Below are positions 9,436 to 18,379 of a stretch of 64,000 nucleotides of DNA, piece by piece; within the stretch, counting starts at the first letter, position 1, and every line of letters starts with the position of its first letter. The translations under genes and the position numbers were made by a program. The stretch covers positions 1 through 64,000 of the forward strand of contig CAIKHO010000074.1 of NCBI GenBank assembly GCA_903827245.1, written 5' to 3'. The notes under the pieces are model-generated. The model did not search any database, was not told the DNA's origin, and worked only from the letters and a program-made list of their open reading frames with translations. Source of the DNA: an uncultured Opitutia bacterium (GTDB lineage Bacteria > Verrucomicrobiota > Verrucomicrobiia > Opitutales > Opitutaceae).

Positions 9436-10500
9436 ATGCTGTACCTCCTTCGCACGCTCCGTCCGCTTATGCCGCTCGTTCCGAAACTCATTGCGAGGCT
9501 GCAGCGCCATCCGAAGCGCATCGTCTTCCCGGAAGGGGCCGACCCGCGCATCCTGCAGGCCGCCCGCCAGTGGGTCACACGGCGCATGGGCGCGCCGATC
9601 CTCCTCGGCGAGCGCAAGGTCATCAAGGACGCCGCCGCGCGGCTCTCGCTCGATATCACCGGCATGCGCATCATCGAGCCGGCGCGCAGCGAGGATTTCG
9701 AGCCCTTCGCGGTCCAGCTGGAGCAGATCCGCAGCACCAAGGTGCTCAAGCTCGGCGATACCCGGGCCACCCTGCTCGACCCGAATTACTTCGCGACCAT
9801 GATGCTCGCGTCCGGCCAGGCCGACGCCCTCGTCGGCGGCGCCACGGTCACGGCCTCCAGTGCGCTGCGTCCCCTTTTCCAGCTCATCCCGCGCCTGGAG
9901 AACGTCCAGACCGCGTCGTCGCTCATGATCCTGGACTGGGATGAAAAAAAGGTCGGCAGCGACGGCTCCCTCTTCCTCGCCGACTGCGGCGTCATTCCCG
10001 ATCCCACCGCCGAGCAACTGTGCGACATCGCCATTTCCACGGCGATGATCGCCCGCCAGCTCACCGACGAGACACCGCGCGTCGCCATGCTGAGCTATGC
10101 CTCGCGCAGCGACTCCCAGCATCCCATGCTGGTCAAGGTGCGCACCGCCACCGAGCTCGCCCGGGCCAAGGCCCGGGCCGCGCAGCTCCCGATGGAGATC
10201 GAGGGCGAAATCCAGCTCGATGCCGCGCTCGATGCCGCCGTCGCCGCGATGAAAAAGGTCGAGGGCCCCGTCGCCGGGCGCGCCAATGTGCTGGTGTTCC
10301 CCGACCTCAACAGCGGTAACATCGGCTTCAAGCTGGTCCAGATTCTCGCCGGCGCGAATGCCTTCGGCCAGATCATCACCGGTCTCACCCGTCCCGCGGC
10401 GGAGATCAGCCGCGGCGCCAGCGCGCACGATGTGTTCGGCGCCGCCGCCATTGTCGGGTGCCAGGCCATCGACCGCCGCCTTCTCTATGGCACTCCCTGA
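9436..10500 (+). CDS. pta: Phosphate acetyltransferase, catalytic domain only
   Basis: A 354-residue PTA/PTB-domain enzyme that interconverts acetyl-CoA and acetyl phosphate. Signatures are RIVFPEGADPRILQAARQWV near the N-terminus, LSYASRSDSQHP, and VFPDLNSGNIGFKLVQILAG with SRGASAHDVFG near the C-terminus. It has the length of short class I Pta proteins. I chose the ATG at 9436; a TTG six bases upstream is in frame. The following gene encodes a P-loop plus DRTGG protein resembling the N-terminal half of long Pta enzymes, so the classic fusion appears split and order-reversed. No acetate kinase gene is in the window. Confidence 0.9.
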   Translation: MLYLLRTLRPLMPLVPKLIARLQRHPKRIVFPEGADPRILQAARQWVTRRMGAPILLGERKVIKDAAARLSLDITGMRIIEPARSEDFEPFAVQLEQIRSTKVLKLGDTRATLLDPNYFATMMLASGQADALVGGATVTASSALRPLFQLIPRLENVQTASSLMILDWDEKKVGSDGSLFLADCGVIPDPTAEQLCDIAISTAMIARQLTDETPRVAMLSYASRSDSQHPMLVKVRTATELARAKARAAQLPMEIEGEIQLDAALDAAVAAMKKVEGPVAGRANVLVFPDLNSGNIGFKLVQILAGANAFGQIITGLTRPAAEISRGASAHDVFGAAAIVGCQAIDRRLLYGTP

Positions 10501-10564
10501 GCGGGTCCGGCCGGCCGCATCCGCGGTTGCCGCGGACGGTCGCGGGCGCCTTTGCCTTTAACTC

Positions 10565-11719
10565 ATGAACAGCAATCCCTTTGTCCAGCCGGCCCTGCCG
10601 CTGCTCCGGGCGCCGACCAATACGGCCACCAAGCGCCTGTTCGTCGCCGCGACCCGCATGAATGACGGTAAGACCACCACTTGCCTCGGTCTTTTCGCCG
10701 CGCTGCAGTCGATTTATCCCCGGGTCGGCTTCATCAAGCCCATCGGCCAGCGCTTCGTCCAGGTGCACGGCCACCAGGTCGACGAGGATTCCGTCCTGCT
10801 CGACACGATCTACAACGTCCACGTGCCCATCGAGAGCATGAGCCCCGTCGCCGTCGATGGCACGTTCACGCGTCGCTTCCTCAAGAACCCCGGCCCCATG
10901 CTGGCGGAACTGGAGGACCGGATCTGCCGGGCCTTCGACCGGGTGTCGTGGGAAAAGGACTTCACCCTGATCGAGGGCACCGGCCATGCCGGCGTCGGGT
11001 CGGTCTTTGAGCTCTCCAACGCCCGCGTCGCCAAGCTGCTTCGCACCAAGGTCATCCTCGTCACGCCCGGCGGCATCGGCCGGCCCATCGACGAGATCGC
11101 ACTCAACAAGGCCCTCTTCGACAAGGCGGGCGTCGAGGTCGCCGGCGCCATCCTCAACAAGGTCGATGCGAACAAAATCCCCCTCATCACCGAGTACGCC
11201 GGGCTGGGCCTGCAGCGTCTCGGCGTGCCGCTCCTCGGCGTGCTGCCGGTGCAGCAAATGCTGTCCGCACCCAATCTATCCCAGATCGCGGAGGAAATCG
11301 CCGGCCGCTGGCTCAACGCGCCCGAGGCCGCGATGACCGAGCGCGTCAACCGCGTCATCGTCGGGGCCATGACCGCCAAGGGCATCGTCGAGTATCTCCA
11401 GCCCGGCGTGCTTATCATCACGCCCGGCGACCGCGATGACATCATCCTCGCGGCCATCTCCAGCGCCCGCATCTCCGGTGGAAAAACGATCTCGGGCCTC
11501 ATCCTCACCAACGATACGGTGCCGACGCCCAAGCTGCTCGAACTGCTCGCCCAGACCCGGATCCCCGTCATCGCCGCGAAGGAGGAGAGCTTCACCATCA
11601 CCTCGAAGATTCACGGCATGACCGTGAAAACACAGCCGCAGGACTCCGATAAAATTCCCGTGATCAAGCGCCTGATCACCGAGCACGTCGACCTGAAGAA
11701 ACTGCTGGCCGCCTGCTGA
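10565..11719 (+). CDS. P-loop/DRTGG protein resembling the N-terminal regulatory half of Pta
   Basis: A 384-residue protein. It begins with a dethiobiotin-synthetase-like P-loop domain (LFVAATRMNDGKTTTCLGLF, loop at residues 30-38; EGTGHAGVG; TPGGIGRPIDEI), followed at about residues 215-340 by a DRTGG-like domain (IVGAMTAKGIVEYLQPGVLI, ITPGDRDD). E. coli-type Pta has this same pair fused ahead of its catalytic domain, where it senses metabolites. Here it is a separate gene 64 bases downstream of the catalytic pta, so I infer a regulatory partner. It is too divergent from BioD to be called biotin synthesis. Confidence 0.75.
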   Translation: MNSNPFVQPALPLLRAPTNTATKRLFVAATRMNDGKTTTCLGLFAALQSIYPRVGFIKPIGQRFVQVHGHQVDEDSVLLDTIYNVHVPIESMSPVAVDGTFTRRFLKNPGPMLAELEDRICRAFDRVSWEKDFTLIEGTGHAGVGSVFELSNARVAKLLRTKVILVTPGGIGRPIDEIALNKALFDKAGVEVAGAILNKVDANKIPLITEYAGLGLQRLGVPLLGVLPVQQMLSAPNLSQIAEEIAGRWLNAPEAAMTERVNRVIVGAMTAKGIVEYLQPGVLIITPGDRDDIILAAISSARISGGKTISGLILTNDTVPTPKLLELLAQTRIPVIAAKEESFTITSKIHGMTVKTQPQDSDKIPVIKRLITEHVDLKKLLAAC

Positions 11720-11755
11720 GCCGGAACGATGCCGCATCCGGCCGCTGCGCCGCGC

Positions 11756-12487
11756 TCACATCGTGAGCTTCAGCGTCTTCCCGTCGATGGTGACGTCGGA
11801 CAGTTTCTGCCAGGCCGCGGTCAGGTCATCCGGCAGAGGCTGGGCCTCCAGGATTTTCTTGGTGACGAGGCCCTCGATCATCGGCAGCCGGCTGACCCGC
11901 AGGGAGCCGACATAAAAATCGTCCGCGGCGAATACAATCCCGGCGCCCGTCTTGGCAAAGGCCCCGGTGGCCATGACGATGACCGGCTGGTTGAACCCCA
12001 GCACGTTCAGCGTGCACGGCATGGCGATTTGAATCTGCCCGTCATGCAGCCGGAAGTTGGGGGTTCCGGGAACGATCAGACCTGCATTGGCGGGCAGCGG
12101 AGGCGGCGCGGGCGGAGCAGCCGGGGCGGCGGGCGCCGCAGGCTTGCCCTTTTCCGCCGGCGCCGGGGCCGCAGGCTTGCTCTTGTCGGGCGCCGGCGCA
12201 AACACGGCGTTAAGTTCGTCATCGGTGAGCGTGACGGACGCACCGGCGGCAAGCTGCTTGCGCTTGCCAGCCCAGGTCTTGCCCTTGGTGGCGTCCTTGG
12301 ACCCCTCGAGGTAGTAGACGACGCCGTGCACGGGCTCCTTGGGCAGCTCCTTGACCGTTTCCACGGGACGGAGAATGAGCACGACCGCGGCGAAAACGAG
12401 GCCGAGCACGAAGCTCAGCGCCGCACCGATGATGACCTCGGCCCAGCTCGGGCCGTACATTGCGCGTTCAACCTTTTTGGAGCTCAT
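11756..12487 (-). CDS. Hypothetical membrane-anchored protein with Ala/Pro linker
   Basis: A 243-residue protein of unknown function. A single hydrophobic segment lies at about residues 19-41, then a region with GVVYYLEGSKDATKGKTWAG, then a low-complexity Ala/Pro/Lys linker (about residues 100-130) and a compact C-terminal domain (FRLHDGQIQIAMPCTLNVLG; VGSLRVSRLPMIEGLVTKKI). It is probably anchored in the membrane with most of the chain outside. It starts 8 bases after the fmdB-like gene ends, so the two are likely co-transcribed. I do not recognise a family. Confidence 0.7.
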   Translation of the reverse strand: MSSKKVERAMYGPSWAEVIIGAALSFVLGLVFAAVVLILRPVETVKELPKEPVHGVVYYLEGSKDATKGKTWAGKRKQLAAGASVTLTDDELNAVFAPAPDKSKPAAPAPAEKGKPAAPAAPAAPPAPPPLPANAGLIVPGTPNFRLHDGQIQIAMPCTLNVLGFNQPVIVMATGAFAKTGAGIVFAADDFYVGSLRVSRLPMIEGLVTKKILEAQPLPDDLTAAWQKLSDVTIDGKTLKLTM

Positions 12488-12495
12488 GGGGAAAT

Positions 12496-12768
12496 TTATT
12501 TCGCGGCGGTGGCGGCCGGCGGCGGGGATTTTTTGCTATCACCGCCCGGGGCCGGCTTGTCGCCGCCTTCCTTCTTGGCGGGCTTGTTCTTGTAATCGGT
12601 GATGTAGAAGCCGCTGCCCTTGAAAATCAGGCCCGCGCCGCCGCCGACCAGGCGCTTCAAGGCCAGCTTGCCGCATTTCGGGCACTTTTTCAGCGGAGCG
12701 TCCTTCATGGACTGGAAAAACTCAAAGGCATGGCCGCACTTGGTGCAGGCGTACTCGTAGGTTGGCAT
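12496..12768 (-). CDS. FmdB-family zinc-ribbon protein
   Basis: A 90-residue protein starting MPTYEYACTKCGHAFEFFQS with a second Cys pair KKCPKCGKLALKRLVGG. The two CxxC pairs form the zinc ribbon of the FmdB/CxxC_CxxC_SSSS family, and the glycine run with LIFKGSGFYITDYK is the typical sequel. The tail is Lys/Pro/Ala-rich. The role of the family is poorly defined, with proposed links to regulation. The ATG at 12768 aligns exactly with family starts. It precedes the membrane-anchored hypothetical gene in a two-gene unit. Confidence 0.85.
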   Translation of the reverse strand: MPTYEYACTKCGHAFEFFQSMKDAPLKKCPKCGKLALKRLVGGGAGLIFKGSGFYITDYKNKPAKKEGGDKPAPGGDSKKSPPPAATAAK

Positions 12769-12836
12769 GGAAAAGCGAGACCGGTTATGGAAAGGAGGCG
12801 GTTTTTTTGCGAGACTCTTCTCGCCCGTGCGAAACA

Positions 12837-12914
12837 TCTTTCTCTTTCTTCTTTCTCTTTATCTTTCGTCGGGTCGCCTGGTCAGGAAACAGGAGAAAGA
12901 TTAAGAGAAAGATT
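12837..12914. repeat. Polypyrimidine/polypurine inverted repeat, copy 1
   Basis: The left half (from 12837) is a run of TCTTTCTCTTTCTTCTTTCT and TTATCTTTC; the right half (to 12914) is AGGAGAAAGATTAAGAGAAA. They pair into a long hairpin made almost wholly of TTTCTC/GAGAAA units. It lies between the divergent fmdB-like and ispA genes. A related element is at 37421-37521. Confidence 0.75.
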
Positions 12915-13011
12915 GGCGGATCATACCCGGCAGCCGAAAAGGCGTTTGCAAACCGGCGCACGGACAGGCATTGCGGCGGGCGAAATTCGCGCGGAACCTG
13001 ATCGCGCGCCC

Positions 13012-13896
13012 ATGGAGTTCACCCATCAACTATCCGGCTACGTCGCCCGCGTGGAGCACGGCATCGACCGGTTGCTGCCCGCGGACGGGACACGGCCGTC
13101 GCGCCTGCATTCCGCGATGCGCTACAGCCTTCAGGCCGGCGGCAAGCGCCTGCGACCCGTGCTCCTGCTCGCGGCGGCCGAGCTCTTTCCCGCGGCTGCC
13201 GGCGGGCCCGATCCCCTGCCCGCGGCCGTCGCCCTCGAGTGCATCCATACCTACTCGCTGATCCATGATGACCTGCCCTGCATGGACAACGACGATCTGC
13301 GGCGCGGGCGGCCGACCGCCCACAAGGCCTTCGACGAAGCCACCGCGCTGCTCGCAGGCGATGCCCTTCTCACGCACGCCTTCCTGCTGCTGGCCTCCAG
13401 CTACGATCCGGTCCCCGGTCTCTCGCTGGTCCGCGAACTCGCCTCCGCGGCCGGCAGCCAGCACCTGATCGGCGGGCAGATGGAGGATATCCTCGCGGAA
13501 AAGAAGCCGGAAACCACCGCTGCGGAGCTCGAGTATATTCACCTCAATAAAACCGCCGCCATGATCGAGGCCGCGCTGGTCATGGGCGGCCTCGTGGCCC
13601 GCGCCGACGCCCAGGCGTTGCTGATCCTGCGCCAGGCGGGTCGTCAGCTCGGCCTGGCGTTTCAAATCATCGACGACATCCTCGATGCCACAGCCGACAC
13701 CGCCGCGCTGGGCAAGACGGCCGGCAAGGACGCCAAGGCCGGCAAGGCGACATTTGTAAAAATTCATGGGCTCGAAACCGCCCGACGCCTGGCGGGCAAA
13801 GCATCGCAGGACGCCATCGCTGAGTTCAGAAAATTGCCGGGCGGAGCGCCTTTTCTCGTCGAACTGGCCGCCGAGATGGCGGCCCGGACGCATTGA
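13012..13896 (+). CDS. ispA: Polyprenyl (farnesyl/geranylgeranyl) diphosphate synthase
   Basis: A 294-residue short-chain trans-prenyltransferase. The first Asp-rich motif is DDLPCMD at residues 86-92 and the second is DDILD at 221-225; AGGKRLRPVL supplies the diphosphate-binding Lys/Arg. Length and the two-residue insertion in the first DDx4D motif match IspA-type enzymes that condense IPP with DMAPP and GPP. The ATG at 13012 gives a normal N-terminus; the frame upstream is repeat sequence. Whether the product is C15 or C20 cannot be fixed by eye. No dxs or xseB neighbour is present. Confidence 0.9.
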   Translation: MEFTHQLSGYVARVEHGIDRLLPADGTRPSRLHSAMRYSLQAGGKRLRPVLLLAAAELFPAAAGGPDPLPAAVALECIHTYSLIHDDLPCMDNDDLRRGRPTAHKAFDEATALLAGDALLTHAFLLLASSYDPVPGLSLVRELASAAGSQHLIGGQMEDILAEKKPETTAAELEYIHLNKTAAMIEAALVMGGLVARADAQALLILRQAGRQLGLAFQIIDDILDATADTAALGKTAGKDAKAGKATFVKIHGLETARRLAGKASQDAIAEFRKLPGGAPFLVELAAEMAARTH

Positions 13897-13901
13897 GCTA
13901 A

Positions 13902-13989
13902 CGATGTAGTTGCCGGTAGCAGCCGACGTGAGGAGGCTGGTTTGAGGTGAATCGCCAAACCCAGCCTCGTCACCTCGGCTGCTACATCG
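13902..13989. repeat. 70-bp palindromic repeat family A, copy 1
   Basis: Core at 13916-13985 begins GTAGCAGCCGACGTGAGGAG and ends with CCTCGGCTGCTAC, an imperfect palindrome around a central GAGGTGA/CCAAAC segment. Flanking CGATGTAG and CTACATCG extend the palindrome to 13902-13989. It is located just after ispA. Three more copies occur at 53914-53983, 60856-60925 (opposite orientation) and 63380-63450. The remaining gap to 14112 holds no gene I can see. Confidence 0.9.
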
Positions 13990-14112
13990 ATCGCCGGGCT
14001 TGAATGGCATCATTCCGGCCAAGAGCATCCAATAGGGGGCACTCACCCCCAAGTTGACTTGCGTCATTCGTAAGAAATCTCTGAATCACGGTCCCGCAGC
14101 CTCCCTGAACTG

Positions 14113-14334
14113 ATGACACCCAGCGAACCCAACGACCACCCGATCCGCGCCATGTTGTTTCAGGGCAAGCACCCTTTTCCCAAGGATATCGAGGACATGC
14201 TGCGCCGGCTGCAATTGATGCCGGGGGCCATCACGACCGAGATCGCCATGGATGCTTTCGACTGGGAGCGCGGCGAGCGCCTGGATATCGGCCGCAAGAA
14301 GCTCCAGGCCTTGTGCAAGATGCACGGGGTGTAG
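14113..14334 (+). CDS. Small hypothetical protein (73 aa)
   Basis: A 73-residue, mixed-charge soluble protein beginning MTPSEPNDHPIRAMLFQGKH with a central KDIEDMLRRLQLMPGAI and ending LQALCKMHGV. No family is recognised. It reads like a real small protein rather than antisense shadow: balanced composition, ATG start, and an intergenic location of its own between a palindromic repeat and the GNAT gene 44 bases downstream. It may be co-transcribed with the GNAT gene. Function unknown. Confidence 0.5.
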   Translation: MTPSEPNDHPIRAMLFQGKHPFPKDIEDMLRRLQLMPGAITTEIAMDAFDWERGERLDIGRKKLQALCKMHGV

Positions 14335-14378
14335 CCTGGTCCGAAGGGCGCATGGGACCGCGCGTTCAGGAAACCCAC

Positions 14379-14939
14379 ATGCCCGTTACCATTCGTCTGG
14401 CCCGTGCGGGCGACATACCAAGTCTTGAGGTCCTGATCCCTCATTCCGCCCGTTCGTTGCAGGCAGGCTATTACTCTCCAGAGCAAATCGAGGGCGCGAT
14501 CGGCACAGTCTTTGGGGTGGATAGCCAGCTGATCGCCGACGGCACCTATTTCGTCGCGGAGCGCGATGGACGCATCGTGGGCTGCGGCGGCTGGAGCAAG
14601 CGCCAGGCACTTTACGGAGGCAACCGGGACCGGGCAGGAGCCGACCCACTGCTAAATCCCGCCTGCGAGCCCGCCCGGATCCGTGCGTTTTTTATTCACC
14701 CGGATTTTGCGCGCCTCGGGATTGGGCGCCAACTCATGACCAGCAGCGAGACGGCGGCCCTTCAGGCCGGATTCAATTCGATCGAAATCGTCGCGACGCT
14801 CGCCGGAGAGCCGCTTTATGCGTCCTTCGGCTATGTTGTGATCGAAAGGTTCCCGATCGTCCTGGCCAACGGTTCGTCTATGCCGGTCGTACGCATGGCA
14901 AAGGCCTATGAAGAGCCGCGGTCCAAAGCGGAGGGATGA
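14379..14939 (+). CDS. GNAT-family N-acetyltransferase
   Basis: A 186-residue acetyltransferase-fold protein. It opens MPVTIRLARAGDIPSLEVLI, has the central strand YFVAERDGRIVGCGGW, and the acetyl-CoA loop as IRAFFIHPDFARLGIGRQLM (the R/Q-x-x-G-x-G/A pattern is R-L-G-I-G-R). The C-terminal LYASFGYVVIERFPI matches the usual last strand of GNAT proteins. Substrate unknown. The ATG at 14379 is chosen as the natural family start; upstream codons in the same frame lack similarity. Confidence 0.85.
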   Translation: MPVTIRLARAGDIPSLEVLIPHSARSLQAGYYSPEQIEGAIGTVFGVDSQLIADGTYFVAERDGRIVGCGGWSKRQALYGGNRDRAGADPLLNPACEPARIRAFFIHPDFARLGIGRQLMTSSETAALQAGFNSIEIVATLAGEPLYASFGYVVIERFPIVLANGSSMPVVRMAKAYEEPRSKAEG

Positions 14940-14982
14940 GATCGCGCCAGCCGTGCAATCCCTTGAGCCACTTGGCTGAACC

Positions 14983-15753
14983 CTACTTTGCCGCGATGGC
15001 CGCGTTGACGAGATCGACAAAGCTGCGGACCTCGAGGCTCGCGCCGCCGATCAAGCCGCCGTCGATGTCTTTCTGGGCGAGAAGCTCGGGCGCATTGGCC
15101 GGCTTCATCGAGCCGCCGTAAAGGATGCGGACCTTCTGGGCCGCGGGTTCGCCGAAAAGATTCGTGAGCAGGCCGCGGATGAAGGCGTGCACCTCCTGCG
15201 CCTGGGCGGTCGTCGCGACCTTGCCGGTCCCGATGGCCCACACGGGTTCGTAGGCGATGACCAGGGTCGGGGCTTGTTCCTTGCCCACGCCCTCGAGGCA
15301 GCGCTCGGTCTGGGTCTGCACCACTTTCAGGGTCGAGCCCGCTTCACGCTCGGCCAGGGTCTCGCCTACGCAGAGGATCGGGCGGAGCTGGTTCCGCAAC
15401 GCGGCGAGGACCTTCTTATTGATCAACTCGTCGTTCTCGCCGAAATAAGTCCGGCGCTCGCTGTGGCCGAGGATGACGTGGGTCGCGAAGAACGCGCGCA
15501 GCATCGGCGCGGAAATCTCGCCCGTGAACGCCCCGCTGGCCTCGAAGTGCATGTTCTGGGCGCCCAGTTTCAGGGTGGAGCCGTCGAGGGCCTTGGCCAC
15601 GCTTTCCAGGGCGGTGAACGGCGGGCAGACGACCACGTCGACATCGGTCTGCTTGCCAATGAGGCTGACGGTTTCCTGGACCAGCGCGACCGCATCGGCG
15701 GCCGTCTTGTTCATCTTCCAGTTACCGGCGATGAGTTTTTTGCGAAGAATCAT
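14983..15753 (-). CDS. tpiA: Triose-phosphate isomerase
   Basis: A 256-residue TIM barrel that interconverts DHAP and glyceraldehyde 3-phosphate. The N-terminus is MILRKKLIAGNWKMNKTAAD with the catalytic Lys of NWKMNK; HVILGHSERR contains the electrophilic His and AYEPVWAIGTG the catalytic Glu. ILYGGSMKPANAPELL is the phosphate-binding C-terminal motif. It is third in a gap-pgk-tpiA block on the minus strand. I prefer the ATG at 15753 to an in-frame GTG 18 bases upstream. The gene ends in TAG. Confidence 0.95.
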   Translation of the reverse strand: MILRKKLIAGNWKMNKTAADAVALVQETVSLIGKQTDVDVVVCPPFTALESVAKALDGSTLKLGAQNMHFEASGAFTGEISAPMLRAFFATHVILGHSERRTYFGENDELINKKVLAALRNQLRPILCVGETLAEREAGSTLKVVQTQTERCLEGVGKEQAPTLVIAYEPVWAIGTGKVATTAQAQEVHAFIRGLLTNLFGEPAAQKVRILYGGSMKPANAPELLAQKDIDGGLIGGASLEVRSFVDLVNAAIAAK

Positions 15754-15770
15754 GTGAGGAGGTTTAACCA

Positions 15771-15837
15771 CGGGGACCCAAAGGACACGAAGATAAGATT
15801 GTTCGAATTTTGCGCTCTCCGCGTCTCAGTGGCTCAA
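15771..15837. repeat. Partial word-like repeat between pgk and tpiA
   Basis: The pgk-tpiA spacer contains ACCACGGGGACCCAAAGGAC followed by ACGAAGATAAG and, further on, CTCTCCGCGTCTCAGTGG. The vocabulary matches the other word-like intergenic repeats here, but the palindrome is mostly degraded. Confidence 0.45.
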
Positions 15838-15844
15838 ATCAGGA

Positions 15845-17089
<1,245 letters not shown>

Positions 17090-17114
17090 GGTCGTGAGGA
17101 AAATAAGCAAAAAA

Positions 17115-17190
17115 TTACCGCGGATGACACGGATAAACGCAGACGAGGACTGGGTTGTCCGCGATCATCCGCGCCAGCCGCGGCCAATGT
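17115..17190. repeat. Word-like inverted repeat between gap and pgk
   Basis: Left arm ACCGCGGATGACACGGATAA (from 17117) and right arm TCCGCGATCATCCGCG region near 17158-17173 pair imperfectly. Its vocabulary (CCGCGGAT, CACGGAT) is the same as the repeat between ftsA and ftsZ at 30533-30612. It lies inside an otherwise conserved glycolytic operon. Confidence 0.6.
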
Positions 17191-17200
17191 TTGGAATCCC

Positions 17201-18262
<1,062 letters not shown>

Positions 18263-18379
18263 TTAGGTTCTAAGGTTGATTGCTGAGTTAGATTTGACCC
18301 GCGCGGGCGCGGAGGCCTTTGAATGAACAGCCGTGGGCGGCGGATGCAAGGGGGTTTTGGCGGAATGCACGACAGCGCC

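Noticed and set aside
13902-13989. CRISPR-like repeat
   Set aside because: Copies are single, palindromic, scattered and in both orientations, with no spacer array or cas genes.
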